Of a stretch of DNA of 64,000 bases, positions 7,438-16,029 are shown piece after piece; position 1 is the first letter of the stretch; every line of letters starts with the position of its first letter. Source of the DNA: Pedobacter cryotolerans (lineage in GTDB: Bacteria; Bacteroidota; Bacteroidia; Sphingobacteriales; Sphingobacteriaceae); contig NZ_SWBO01000003.1 of assembly GCF_005116475.1 (NCBI RefSeq), forward strand, positions 434,001-498,000, written 5' to 3'. The position numbers and the translations under genes are program-made. Below the pieces are notes generated by a model. It made no database searches. It was not told the origin of the DNA and saw nothing but the letters and a program-made list of their open reading frames with translations.

Positions 7438-10314
7438 CTACCTCCCAAACAATGTTGTATAAATAGAATAAACATAATTACCCGGGTTTTGGCTAGCTCT
7501 AAAAGGAATATTATAATCAAATAACTCTTTTAACTTAAGTCGTAATGCATTTAAAAACACCAATTTCTCTGATGCTAAAAATTCATCTTTTAATATCCCG
7601 TTTTTGCCAGCAAAAGTAATCCCATCTTTACTCATGGTTTTAACAATGTACAAGTTTGGCTCTACATTTTCGTTCTTAGAAAGCTGCTCGTACACATGTG
7701 TATAAAATAGTGTTTGTACCAATGCTTTGTTAATATTGCCGCAGTCTGTATCAAAACATTCATCAATTGATGAATATTTTAACTTATCACTACCAGTTTT
7801 ATAATCTACAATTCTATAAACCCCATTTTTTAAATCTACCCTATCAATAATGCCAAAAAGTTTAAGCTGTTGTGTTGCACCATTTGCCTCGAAACTAAAA
7901 CTCACATTTCCTTTTTGTTCTAAACCAATTAAGGTAAATGGTGCGTCTTCAGTATCTTGCTTTAAAATAATATTTACATATTCCAAAACGATGGCATAAA
8001 TTACCTTTTGCATTCCGTTTAACTGCACATGAGCATTTCTATTCTCATACATTACATGCGCAAAACCTTGCATAATCAGTTTCGGAATATCCGCTCTTTT
8101 TTCTTTAATTCGTTCTGAGGTAATTTCCGGATCAATTGCTTTCAATTGTGCATAAAACTGTTCCATTACATCATGCAATATCAAACCAACTTTGTATGCT
8201 TCAACCGTTTCCTCTACCTCTTTTGGTTCTTCAATACCAGCAACGTATTTGTAAAAGAAATCTATCGGATTTGAGATATAAGTTGTTAATGCCGAAGCCG
8301 AAAGATATTTTTGACCACTCAAATATCGATCTAAAACCTGTTGAACTTTTTTTGATTTGATAACTACCTCATCCCTTTTTAACTCTGTTTTAACAGTTAA
8401 TTGCAATTCTTTATGGTGAAAATTAAAGCCACTTTCGTACTCTAATTGTTTGATAAATCGAGACGGTTCGCCACTGTTACTCTCGTCGGTTAATGAGTTA
8501 TAGACAAAATCTATATTTTTTGATCTTTGTATCAATCTGTAAAACATATACGCAGAGATGGCGTCTTGATTTTCGAGTACAGGCAAACCATAAGCCCGCC
8601 TTAAACTATCTGGAATAAAGGTAGTTCCGGTTGATGCCTGCGGAATAATCCCTTCGTTTAAACCAAGAATAATTACACGGTCGAAGTTCAAGTTTCTACT
8701 TTCTAACAATCCCATAATTTGGATACCATTTAACGGATCTCCTTCTAACGGAACAGCAATTGCAGTAAGAGATTTTTGAATGAGAGACAATACAAAGCTT
8801 AATTCAATATCTTTTTGGTATTTATCAATATGATGTTGTAGCGTATCTTGCAAACGGTTTAACTCTTGCATGGTTTTGCCAAATAGTTCTGCATCTATTT
8901 TTTTTAACTTTCTGGCAGCTAATTCACGTTGCAAAACATAATCTAAAACTGTAATTAAAGTTTTTACCGCATCGGCGGATGAAGTAATTGGCTCGAAAAA
9001 ACTGGCGAATAAACCACCTTGTCGGGTTAAACGACCATAAGGAATTTCTATCAGTTGCTCTTTAATTAAAGCATCGATAATCTTCGGCCGCATCACATCA
9101 CTAATGCCAATTAATGGGTGCGATAGAAAAGCAATCGCCGTTTGGTACTGAACGGTTTTTTTGGCGTTAACTTCTGCTTGTACACTTAACCATAAATCTG
9201 CTAATCCGTATAATGATGAATTGGTTAAGCCAAAACCCATGGTAATGTTTACATCTAACTTTTTATCCTCAATTTTAGACGGGATGGTTTGTAAAACCGG
9301 GATCAACAAACTTTCATCCGCTAAAATAATGGCAGTGTTTACCGGTTGTTCGCCTAAAATTTGCACTTTTTCATTTGCTATAAGTTCGTTTACAATTTTA
9401 GCTTGTGCAGTTTGCCCTTGCACTTTGTAAACATTAACATCGCGTTGCGAAGATTTGATGTAACTAAGCTCATTAGAGAGTTGATTTTTTAAGCCTATTT
9501 GGTTTAAATTTCTGCGAAGAAACAATCCTGCTTCTTGCATTTCATCGGCTAAATAATAGCTATCCGTATCGAAATAAAAGATGGCTTTTTCTTCTTCTTG
9601 CCAACGTTTAAAAGCTTTCGCTTCGGCTTTGCTTAATGCGTTAAAACCTATAAAAATTAATTTTTTGTCAATATATTTTGCTGTAAAATCTACATCGTTT
9701 TTGCCATCGGCGATATTTTTATACAAACGTGCCATAGTGGTAAAACCGTTATCGGCTAACTTTGTATGAAAGTTATGGTACAATACTGGCATCCTGTGCC
9801 ACATTTTGATAAAAAGCTCTTGCTGTTTTTTGTATTTGCCCTCTGAGTAAGATTGCCAAAATTGCGACAGAAATTCTTTTTGTTCTGCTGTTAAAAAATC
9901 AAATTGCTGATTGATTACAGCAATATCTTCTAACTCTGTAAAAAGTCGATCGGCATCTACCAAATCATTATCAATTTGGCTAAAATCGCCTAAAATTATT
10001 TTGGCAATATTATGAAACTTAGCAATTGATGGTAGTTTTTCTACGCCTTCGCTTTTTAACAGTTCAATGTAGCAATCGTATAATGTAAAAAACTGAGTAT
10101 AGTGATCAGCTATTTTTAAACTGGTTGCCTCAGCAAAAAACTCTTGAACGGTAAAAAATGTAGGGCTCCAAAAAGGTTTTTTGTAAATATCGGCCAAGTG
10201 TTTTTGCAAATACGCAACAGGGCGTTTGTTGTTAAACACAATAGCACAATCTTGCAAGTTTTGGTTAAACTTGGCTACTAAATCTTCGGCAACGTCTTTT
10301 AAAAATGGGTTCAT
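7438..10314 (-). CDS. AddB-like PD-(D/E)XK nuclease subunit with a degenerate helicase domain
   Basis: A 958-residue protein related to AddB/RexB. The N-terminal two thirds have the superfamily I helicase layout, but the Walker A position reads IVFNNKRPVAYLQ, without GKT, so ATPase activity is probably lost. The ILGLNEGIIPQ block (Walker B/motif III region of AddB) is present. The C-terminal part is a RecB-type nuclease: ILHDVMEQFYAQL, GIIDRVDLKNGVYRIVDYKTGSDK with the catalytic D-x-K. The AddB iron-sulfur CxxCxxC cluster near the C-terminus is absent. It lies downstream of the AddA-like helicase gene and should form a double-strand-break resection complex with it. Confidence 0.85.
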   Translation of the reverse strand: MNPFLKDVAEDLVAKFNQNLQDCAIVFNNKRPVAYLQKHLADIYKKPFWSPTFFTVQEFFAEATSLKIADHYTQFFTLYDCYIELLKSEGVEKLPSIAKFHNIAKIILGDFSQIDNDLVDADRLFTELEDIAVINQQFDFLTAEQKEFLSQFWQSYSEGKYKKQQELFIKMWHRMPVLYHNFHTKLADNGFTTMARLYKNIADGKNDVDFTAKYIDKKLIFIGFNALSKAEAKAFKRWQEEEKAIFYFDTDSYYLADEMQEAGLFLRRNLNQIGLKNQLSNELSYIKSSQRDVNVYKVQGQTAQAKIVNELIANEKVQILGEQPVNTAIILADESLLIPVLQTIPSKIEDKKLDVNITMGFGLTNSSLYGLADLWLSVQAEVNAKKTVQYQTAIAFLSHPLIGISDVMRPKIIDALIKEQLIEIPYGRLTRQGGLFASFFEPITSSADAVKTLITVLDYVLQRELAARKLKKIDAELFGKTMQELNRLQDTLQHHIDKYQKDIELSFVLSLIQKSLTAIAVPLEGDPLNGIQIMGLLESRNLNFDRVIILGLNEGIIPQASTGTTFIPDSLRRAYGLPVLENQDAISAYMFYRLIQRSKNIDFVYNSLTDESNSGEPSRFIKQLEYESGFNFHHKELQLTVKTELKRDEVVIKSKKVQQVLDRYLSGQKYLSASALTTYISNPIDFFYKYVAGIEEPKEVEETVEAYKVGLILHDVMEQFYAQLKAIDPEITSERIKEKRADIPKLIMQGFAHVMYENRNAHVQLNGMQKVIYAIVLEYVNIILKQDTEDAPFTLIGLEQKGNVSFSFEANGATQQLKLFGIIDRVDLKNGVYRIVDYKTGSDKLKYSSIDECFDTDCGNINKALVQTLFYTHVYEQLSKNENVEPNLYIVKTMSKDGITFAGKNGILKDEFLASEKLVFLNALRLKLKELFDYNIPFRASQNPGNYVYSIYTTLFGR

Positions 10315-10326
10315 TATTTTTTTGTA

Positions 10327-10387
10327 ACGTCACCCTTAATTTATTTCAGGGTCTGCTAACAGATGCTGAAACGAGTTCAGCATGACG
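10327..10387. repeat. palindromic intergenic repeat (CACCCT...GGGTCTG / GCTGAAACGAGTTCAGC type)
   Basis: The 82-bp gap between the two helicase-nuclease genes is almost filled by an element with two hairpins, CCCTTAATTTATTTCAGGG and TGCTGAAACGAGTTCAGCA, ending in TGAC. Similar elements are found at 45620-45692 and, decayed, near 51840. Confidence 0.6.
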
Positions 10388-10396
10388 GATTAATCT

Positions 10397-13300
10397 TTAT
10401 ACAGCTTTTAATTTTTTTAACGTAGCGTAAAACAAATAGGGTTTTACATCTTCATAACCCATCGCTTCTATTAAATTTTTGTAATTCACGATTTGGGCGA
10501 CATGATTTTGGCTTTCTTCGGCAGTAAATTTATAATCGATGATAGAAACTTGTTTGCCGTTGAGCACCAATTTATCTGGTCGGTAAGTTTTTCCATCGAT
10601 ACCGATAATCGATTTTTCATTGATTTGGTTCGCATTTTGGCTCAGCAAAGCGCTCAGCTCTGGGTGCGACAAAACATCTGCCACTTGCTGCAGATAATCT
10701 TCTCGTTCATCTTCTAAAACAAGTCCATCTAAAATCAAACAATCAACCGCATTTTCAACTTCATCAACTTTGTTTACCTCAGCTAAAATAGCATGTAAAT
10801 TACTGCCTTTTACACCAGATTTAGCAATATTCTCAATGTATTTCTGTGGACGGTTTTCGGTTTCTTCATAAACTTCTTCTAAACGTTTGGTAGTTGGATA
10901 GGATGTTAAATTCAACGTATCAAAATTTTCTATTCCATCGCCTTTGGCAGAAAAACTACCAATTTGTATTTCATCAGTGTTTTCAAAATCTTGTGAAAAA
11001 GCATCAAACACCGCATCGCCAACATGGGTTAAGGATGGTTTTTTCTTGCCAGGAAACGAAATGTAAATGTAATCTTTAGCTCTTGTGGTTGCAACGTACA
11101 AACTATTCAAGGCATCCATGTAATTCATCAACAATTCTTCGAGGTAATATTTGGTTACACTAGAGCCTTTTAGCTGACTGGTAAATTGCAACGGAATGCT
11201 TTGCAAATCGGCGTATGCTGTGTTGCTCATTGGCACCCAAAAAGTACTGTTTGTTCTGCCGCCCAATGGCCAATCGCAAAAAGGTATAAAAACTGCCCTA
11301 AAGGCTAAACCTTTAGATTTGTGGATAGTCATTACCTGTATGGCGTTAGCAGTTTCTGGCGATGGTAAATTTTTATTGTGCCCTTCCTCTTCCCACCAAT
11401 TTAAGAAAGAAGAAATGCCTTTTTCGCCTTGTCGGGATGCTTTATTGGTAAGGTCTCTAAAAGCCAAAAGATAAGGCAAAAACGGATTGACATTATTTTT
11501 TTGGTAGCTATCTAAGCCAAAAGCAGTGATGATATTTTCGATTAATGCCGAAACTGGTAAACTTAACCAAACCCTGTAATTGTCGCAAAAATCGACAGGC
11601 AAAACGTGCTTTAGGTTTTCTATTGGAGTTTCTTTTAAGGCAAAATAATGATCTCCGTTAATTGCTTTTTCATGTAATTGAGCATAAAGCGCAATACAAT
11701 TTGCCTTATACAAAGCCGAATTAGCTGGACTAACCACTAACAACTTAAGCACATTTACAATCAATTTTATGGCTGTGCTGCTTGCTATTTTTAAGGCTTC
11801 GCCTGATATGACATCCAACCCTGCCACCATTAATGCATTTACTACTTCGGTTGCTTCGGCATTAGATCGAACTAAAACACCTATTTCTCGTTGCTGATAA
11901 CCTTTTTCGTTAAGTAAAAAACTTACTTCTTTAAGCATCTCGGCCAACGAAGCCTCTTTTTTGTTTTCTGGTTCGGTATCAGTAGCAACGTTCTCTACAA
12001 TTCCATCAGCGTTCGCCTTAGGTTTTTCAAATTCAATTTTCTTGATTTTAATTACTCCGCCTTTTGTGGTTTTGGCGTGGGTATTTTGTGCAACACCATG
12101 GTAAATTTTAGTAATAATGTCGGCATACTGGTTGCGTTGATCATTCCAAAATCCGTTTAATTGCTCGTCATCAATAGGTATTTCTCCGTTGATTTTGTTT
12201 TGCAATAACTCAGCTAATTTTGGATATAATTGGTTGTTAAATGTGATGACTTGCTCGGTACTGCGATAGTTTTCTGCCAACTGATCATCATAAACATTTT
12301 GTGTTTCTAAGTCAGCTTTTGCTTTTTGATGCAGCAGTTTATAATCGCCATCTCGCCATCGGTAAATAGATTGTTTGGCATCACCTACAATTAAGTGATC
12401 ATGTAATTTTCCATCGTGTGTGGCAATGGCGTTGCTTACCAAAGCCTTAAAACTGTTCCATTGATTAGCAGAAGTATCCTGAAATTCATCAAATAGAAAA
12501 TTTCTATACCTGTTGCCCATTTTCTCCCAGATAAAGCTGGGATTTTCTCCGGCGTCTTCGGCTATTCCGTTCAGTAATTTTTGCGCATCGCTGATGAGTA
12601 GAGTTTCATTTTCTTCGCGATATTGAGCTAATAAAACTGCGATTTCTTGCATCAACCTTAAAAAATAACCGTTTTTGATGAATGCTTTGGCTAAAATATA
12701 ATCGGCTATGCTAGTATTGTAAACTGTGGCAAGCTGATGTAAAATTGGGTTGATATCTTCATAAAGCTCATTCGGTTTTCCTTTCGGGAACCAATTTTCT
12801 TCATCATCAATTAGCTTTAATACTTTTTCTACATCCGCAAAATTGCCCCTTACAATGCTGTTAAATTTTAGCAAAGGCGAGCGACTTTTACCTTTAAAAT
12901 CTTCTGTACTAAAACCACTCACCTCTATAATTCCGAAAGCATTTTCTGCGTGCTCAATTAAATCTTCCTCAAACTTTTTGATGTAATTTTTAGAGAAATC
13001 GATATATCTTTTAAATACCTCATCGGTATTTTCAGTTCCAAAACTGGCAATTGCCATTTCAAAATCTTTAAACTGATCCTTAAAAACTTCACCTACTAAT
13101 TTTAAAAGTTCAGCATTGTAATTCCACGATTTGTTATTGCTAATTCGATCTAATGCCAATTCTACTACCCATTGCAAAAGGTTATCCTTTTCATCGAGTA
13201 ATTTTTCAAGTTTGGTGGTCAACTCTTTTTTAACCTTTTCGGTATTCATTTCTAGGCTGTAACCGCTATCTAAACCCAGTTCAAATGCAAAACCGCGGAT

Positions 13301-13660
13301 AACTTTTTGCACAAAACCATCAATGGTACTTACCGAAAAACGGCTGTAATCATGCAAAATTTTGCGGTAAATTTTATCGGCTTGTAGTTTTAACGTTGCT
13401 GTATTTAAATGTGGGTGAGCATCCAACACCAACACACGGTAATCGTCAATTTTTTTTGCATCATCGCCCTTGGCAAAACCGAGTAAAACTTCAAGGATAC
13501 GTGTTTTCATTTCCTCGGTTGCCTTATTTGTAAAAGTTACGGCCAATATTTCGCGGTATTTATTATCGCCACTAAATAACAAAGTGAGGTAATGTGCTGC
13601 AAGACTAAAGGTTTTACCCGATCCGGCAGATGCTTGTAGTATTTTAACTGGTTTTTGCAT
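10397..13660 (-). CDS. AddA-like UvrD/REP helicase with C-terminal nuclease domain
   Basis: A UvrD-family ATP-dependent helicase-exonuclease of 1087 residues. From the chosen start MQKPVK, Walker A is ASAGSGKT with Lys16. Later motifs are FLFDEFQDTS (Walker B), GDAKQSIYRWRDGD, ENYRS, VMTIHKSKGLAFRAVFIP and LYVATTRAKDYIYIS. The C-terminus has RPDKLVLNGKQVSIIDYKF, the PD-(D/E)XK active site. With the AddB-like protein it should unwind and resect broken DNA for RecA. An in-frame ATG at 13750 would add 30 residues, but those are translated from a palindromic repeat (13665-13711) and are not protein-like; the start at 13660 is preferred. Confidence 0.88.
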   Translation of the reverse strand: MQKPVKILQASAGSGKTFSLAAHYLTLLFSGDNKYREILAVTFTNKATEEMKTRILEVLLGFAKGDDAKKIDDYRVLVLDAHPHLNTATLKLQADKIYRKILHDYSRFSVSTIDGFVQKVIRGFAFELGLDSGYSLEMNTEKVKKELTTKLEKLLDEKDNLLQWVVELALDRISNNKSWNYNAELLKLVGEVFKDQFKDFEMAIASFGTENTDEVFKRYIDFSKNYIKKFEEDLIEHAENAFGIIEVSGFSTEDFKGKSRSPLLKFNSIVRGNFADVEKVLKLIDDEENWFPKGKPNELYEDINPILHQLATVYNTSIADYILAKAFIKNGYFLRLMQEIAVLLAQYREENETLLISDAQKLLNGIAEDAGENPSFIWEKMGNRYRNFLFDEFQDTSANQWNSFKALVSNAIATHDGKLHDHLIVGDAKQSIYRWRDGDYKLLHQKAKADLETQNVYDDQLAENYRSTEQVITFNNQLYPKLAELLQNKINGEIPIDDEQLNGFWNDQRNQYADIITKIYHGVAQNTHAKTTKGGVIKIKKIEFEKPKANADGIVENVATDTEPENKKEASLAEMLKEVSFLLNEKGYQQREIGVLVRSNAEATEVVNALMVAGLDVISGEALKIASSTAIKLIVNVLKLLVVSPANSALYKANCIALYAQLHEKAINGDHYFALKETPIENLKHVLPVDFCDNYRVWLSLPVSALIENIITAFGLDSYQKNNVNPFLPYLLAFRDLTNKASRQGEKGISSFLNWWEEEGHNKNLPSPETANAIQVMTIHKSKGLAFRAVFIPFCDWPLGGRTNSTFWVPMSNTAYADLQSIPLQFTSQLKGSSVTKYYLEELLMNYMDALNSLYVATTRAKDYIYISFPGKKKPSLTHVGDAVFDAFSQDFENTDEIQIGSFSAKGDGIENFDTLNLTSYPTTKRLEEVYEETENRPQKYIENIAKSGVKGSNLHAILAEVNKVDEVENAVDCLILDGLVLEDEREDYLQQVADVLSHPELSALLSQNANQINEKSIIGIDGKTYRPDKLVLNGKQVSIIDYKFTAEESQNHVAQIVNYKNLIEAMGYEDVKPYLFYATLKKLKAV

Positions 13661-13664
13661 TTTT

Positions 13665-13711
13665 AATTCCCCTCCCTTGGAGGGGTGCCCGCAGGGCGGG
13701 GTGGTTTTTAG
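13665..13711. repeat. CCCCTCC..GGAGGGGTGCC..GGCGGGGTGGTT repeat, copy 1
   Basis: The element reads AATTCCCCTCCCTTGGAGGG, then GTGCCCGCAGGGCGGGGTGG and TTT. It contains the palindrome CCCCTCCCTTGGAGGGG. It abuts the start of the AddA-like gene and lies downstream of the DUF559 gene. Other copies: 14188-14229 (inverted), 14308-14356 and 54483-54577. Confidence 0.75.
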
Positions 13712-13782
13712 TGAATAATATTTATTTCGTAATTCTCTTGATAAGATCAAAGTCTGATTACCAAGCAGATCTGTTTTATCAA

Positions 13783-14310
13783 TTACCCAGAACTAACCCC
13801 ATATTCCTTCACAATATAATCTTCTAATCCCATTATTGCAAAGTCCATGTGTCTCAATATATCGTCAACTAAAACTCTATACACTTTTAAGCCTAACGAT
13901 ATTAGATAATCTTCTCTTATACTATCATAATTCACTTTATTATCGTGACTATCTCCATCAATTTCAATTACCAAACCCAGCTTTTTGATATAAAAATCAA
14001 CGATATAATTTCCGATTATTCTTTGTCTATCGAAATCAAGTTGATGGAATTTTCCTTTATGTACCTGCATCCAAAATAAAACTTCTGGTAAGTTTTCTGC
14101 TTGGCGTAAAGATTTTGCGCTGCCTTTTAAACGAGGTTGATAAGGTAAATCTAAAATTGGGTTTAGTTTTATTGGTGTTCCGTTAATAACCACCCCGCCT
14201 TTCAGGCACCCCTCCATGGGATGGGAATTGCGTGATGCAGAATTTGCAGGTGTGTTATTTGGTTTTTGCATTACTTGTTTTTTAATCAATTTGGTTAAAG
14301 CGTTATGCAA
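13783..14310 (-). CDS. DUF559 endonuclease-like protein with a repeat inside its reading frame
   Basis: A 175-residue protein. From about residue 60 it is a DUF559 domain, a very-short-patch-repair/PD-(D/E)XK-like nuclease fold: LRQAENLPEVLFWMQVHKG, FDRQRIIGNYIVDFYIKKLG, LVIEIDGDSHDN (acidic active-site region), YDSIREDYLISLGLKVYRV. Residues about 27-42 (SHPMEGCLKGGVVING) are the translation of a palindromic intergenic repeat (14188-14229); two further copies of that repeat flank the gene. Start codons at 14310 and 14271 are both possible. The biological role of DUF559 proteins is not established. The nuclease part looks intact. Confidence 0.75.
   Translation of the reverse strand: MHNALTKLIKKQVMQKPNNTPANSASRNSHPMEGCLKGGVVINGTPIKLNPILDLPYQPRLKGSAKSLRQAENLPEVLFWMQVHKGKFHQLDFDRQRIIGNYIVDFYIKKLGLVIEIDGDSHDNKVNYDSIREDYLISLGLKVYRVLVDDILRHMDFAIMGLEDYIVKEYGVSSG
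14188..14229. repeat. GGAGGGG-type repeat, copy 2, inside the DUF559 reading frame
   Basis: ATAACCACCCCGCCTTTCAG followed by GCACCCCTCCATGGGATGGG and AATT. This is the reverse complement of the family seen at 13665, 14308 and 54530, and its GTGCCTGAAAGGCGGGGTGG core is identical to the copy at 54555-54574. It is read in frame and encodes part of the N-terminal region of the DUF559 protein. Confidence 0.75.
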
Positions 14311-14356
14311 TTCCCCTCCTTTGGAGGGGTGGATGCGCAGCAGACGGGGTGGTTAA
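14308..14356. repeat. GGAGGGG-type repeat, copy 3, upstream of the DUF559 gene
   Basis: CAATTCCCCTCCTTTGGAGG, then GGTGGATGCGCAGCAGACGG and GGTGGTTAA. Same orientation as copy 1, so the DUF559 gene is bracketed by direct copies. The copy overlaps the first codon of the longest version of the gene. Confidence 0.7.
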
Positions 14357-14415
14357 TTACACTATCTAACTTACACAAATTTAAAACTTTCTCGAAATCA
14401 GGATATCAACAATAG

Positions 14416-15213
14416 CTATTTAGCCTTTTTATTACCCCTCTTTTCCAAAGTTTCATGACTAATCCGTTTTGGTCTTTCGGTCATTTGTATCTCTATGCCT
14501 AACAAATCTCTTATTACAACAGAAGCACAAAAACCACCAAATGCAGCTGGTAGGTAAGAAACAGTACCATAAGCAGATTTTTTAAAGTTACTTCCATCTG
14601 TTAATATTAACGAGGCTTTGCAAACTTCTTCTGTTGAAAAAACGGCTTTAATTTTTTGAGAATTTACCGCCTTGCTAAATCGCTTACGTACGTAACTTGC
14701 TAAAACACATTGATAGGTATCAGGCAAAAAAGTTACTTTTATACAAGTTGGATCGAGTTTACCGCCTGCTCCCATCGAACTAACTATCGGAATATTTTTT
14801 TCTAACGCAGCACTTAACAAAGTGATTTTTGGTTTGATGCTATCAATACAATCCATTACATAATCGTAATTATGCTCCAATAGTTCTTTACATTTATCTG
14901 GCGTTAAAAATGAGCTAATTAGATGCAATTTTAACGCTGGATTGATCGCTAACAATCGTTCTTTCATAATTTCTGCTTTGCTAACACCATGGTTTGTTGC
15001 CAAAGCAGGTAATTGTCTGTTTCTGTTAGTTGGATCAACAACATCGCCATCTACAATGGTCATTTCGCCAATACCAGATCTGCATATAAATTCGGCAGCA
15101 AAAGAACCTACACCTCCCAAACCAACAACTAATACGTGTTTGCTTTGTAGCAGTTCTATTCCATCGTTTCCTAATAATAATGCAGAGCGAGAAAGCCAAT
15201 TGATATCAGACAT
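14416..15213 (-). CDS. tcdA: tRNA threonylcarbamoyladenosine dehydratase
   Basis: A 265-residue E1-like enzyme of the ThiF/MoeB group, the length and motif set of TcdA (CsdL). The nucleotide-binding loop is GLGGVGSFAAEFICRSGIG at residues 31-49, followed by DGDVVDPTNRNRQ and MDCIDSIKPKITLL. TcdA uses ATP to cyclise t6A at position 37 of ANN-decoding tRNAs to ct6A. The FGGFCASVVIRDLLGI segment near the end also fits TcdA. It is followed downstream by the DUF559 locus and preceded by a TatD gene on the same strand, with 42 bp between them that hold a palindromic repeat. Confidence 0.9.
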   Translation of the reverse strand: MSDINWLSRSALLLGNDGIELLQSKHVLVVGLGGVGSFAAEFICRSGIGEMTIVDGDVVDPTNRNRQLPALATNHGVSKAEIMKERLLAINPALKLHLISSFLTPDKCKELLEHNYDYVMDCIDSIKPKITLLSAALEKNIPIVSSMGAGGKLDPTCIKVTFLPDTYQCVLASYVRKRFSKAVNSQKIKAVFSTEEVCKASLILTDGSNFKKSAYGTVSYLPAAFGGFCASVVIRDLLGIEIQMTERPKRISHETLEKRGNKKAK

Positions 15214-15230
15214 ATAAAATATATAATTTA

Positions 15231-15254
15231 TTCTTCGACAAGCTCAGAATGACA
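15231..15254. repeat. TTCGACAAGCTCAGAATGACA repeat
   Basis: One arm of the dispersed TTCGAC...GCTCAG.ATGACA family, between tcdA and the TatD gene. Related arms occur at 3836, 4236, 16524, 32899, 56583 and 60349. Confidence 0.6.
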
Positions 15255-15255
15255 A

Positions 15256-15915
15256 TCACGGTAATAAGATCAGTTTTTTCCAGTTGGCAAAAATAATTTG
15301 TTTAAGCTCAACTACAGTTATATTTTTAATTTTTGCAACTGCTTTATAAATTTCTTCAATGCTATTCGGTTCATCATCGGTTTCTAAAAAGAAAAAATCA
15401 ATTTCTTTAATCAGCTTTGCTGAGCCAGAATTTTCTTTTAAAATTGATGTGCCAAATGAAAGAAAAAATCCTTTATTTAACAATTGCCTGCCCAATGTTT
15501 CATTTTTATTAAAACCATGGATAATCATAGGCACTTTAACTTTCAGTTTTTCCTTTAAGCTAATTAATTCATCAAAACTTTTTACGCAATGTAAAATTAA
15601 AGGTTTGCTAAGCGCTTCGGCCAATTCAATTTGCTTTGTCAAAATTATTAACTGATTGGGTATGTTTTCACCTTTTAATTTATCTAAACCACATTCGCCT
15701 ATCATTTTAACATTATCTTGTTTGGCTAAAACAGCTAAATATTTCATCTGTAGCGCTAAATTTTCAATAGTTGCATACCAAGGGTGAAGACCTATAGAAA
15801 TTGGTTTTTTCTTCGGCATAGCCAAAAAAACATCAGTTGTTAATGATAAACTTTGAATGTTTATTTCATCAGATTTTACAGATGTTTTATGCGTATGTAG
15901 GTTTAAAAAATCCAT
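15256..15915 (-). CDS. TatD family metal-dependent hydrolase
   Basis: A 219-residue TIM-barrel hydrolase of the TatD DNase family, slightly shorter than the usual 250-260. Metal ligands are visible: HTH at residues 7-9, the glutamate in IGECGLDKL, LILHCVKSF, MIIHGFN, and the aspartate in FLETDDEPNS. Such enzymes have 3'-5' exonuclease activity on DNA. The start MDFLNLHTHK at 15915 is chosen because a -7 box lies 8 bp upstream of it; a longer frame from 15984 would begin upstream of that promoter and adds only a non-conserved tail. Confidence 0.85.
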   Translation of the reverse strand: MDFLNLHTHKTSVKSDEINIQSLSLTTDVFLAMPKKKPISIGLHPWYATIENLALQMKYLAVLAKQDNVKMIGECGLDKLKGENIPNQLIILTKQIELAEALSKPLILHCVKSFDELISLKEKLKVKVPMIIHGFNKNETLGRQLLNKGFFLSFGTSILKENSGSAKLIKEIDFFFLETDDEPNSIEEIYKAVAKIKNITVVELKQIIFANWKKLILLP

Positions 15916-15922
15916 TACAAAA

Positions 15923-15930
15923 CAAATATA
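15923..15930 (-). promoter_or_regulatory. -7 box of the TatD gene
   Basis: TATATTTG on the minus strand, an exact TAnnTTTG match, ending 7 bp before the ATG at 15915. Transcription would begin at or very near the start codon, giving a leaderless or almost leaderless message. Confidence 0.6.
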
Positions 15931-15999
15931 AGATTTTGATGATTTGTAGCTGCTCTGTAAATAAACAAGAAGTAATCTATGCAATTAGTAGTCTTTAGT

Positions 16000-16007
16000 T
16001 ACCTTTG
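16000..16007 (+). promoter_or_regulatory. -7 box of the thioredoxin-like gene
   Basis: TACCTTTG, an exact TAnnTTTG match, 22 bp upstream of the ATG at 16030. It lies downstream of the alternative start at 15979 and so rules that start out. Together with the minus-strand box at 15923 it makes this a compact divergent promoter region. Confidence 0.6.
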
Positions 16008-16029
16008 CCCAAATTCCTATTTAAAATTT

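Noticed and set aside
6923..7524. Long open frames through the tandem array on both strands, including a 24-residue repeat protein
   Set aside because: They exist because the unit length is a multiple of three and lacks stops; several frames are open at once, composition is odd, and no start signal or promoter supports any one of them.
13651..14280. Shared ATGCAAAAACCA at the AddA start and inside the DUF559 gene as evidence of recombination
   Set aside because: Only 12 bp of AT-rich sequence match; too short to separate from chance.
15916..15984. Longer TatD protein starting at 15984
   Set aside because: The extension runs through the -7 box at 15923-15930, and TatD proteins begin a few residues before the HTH motif.
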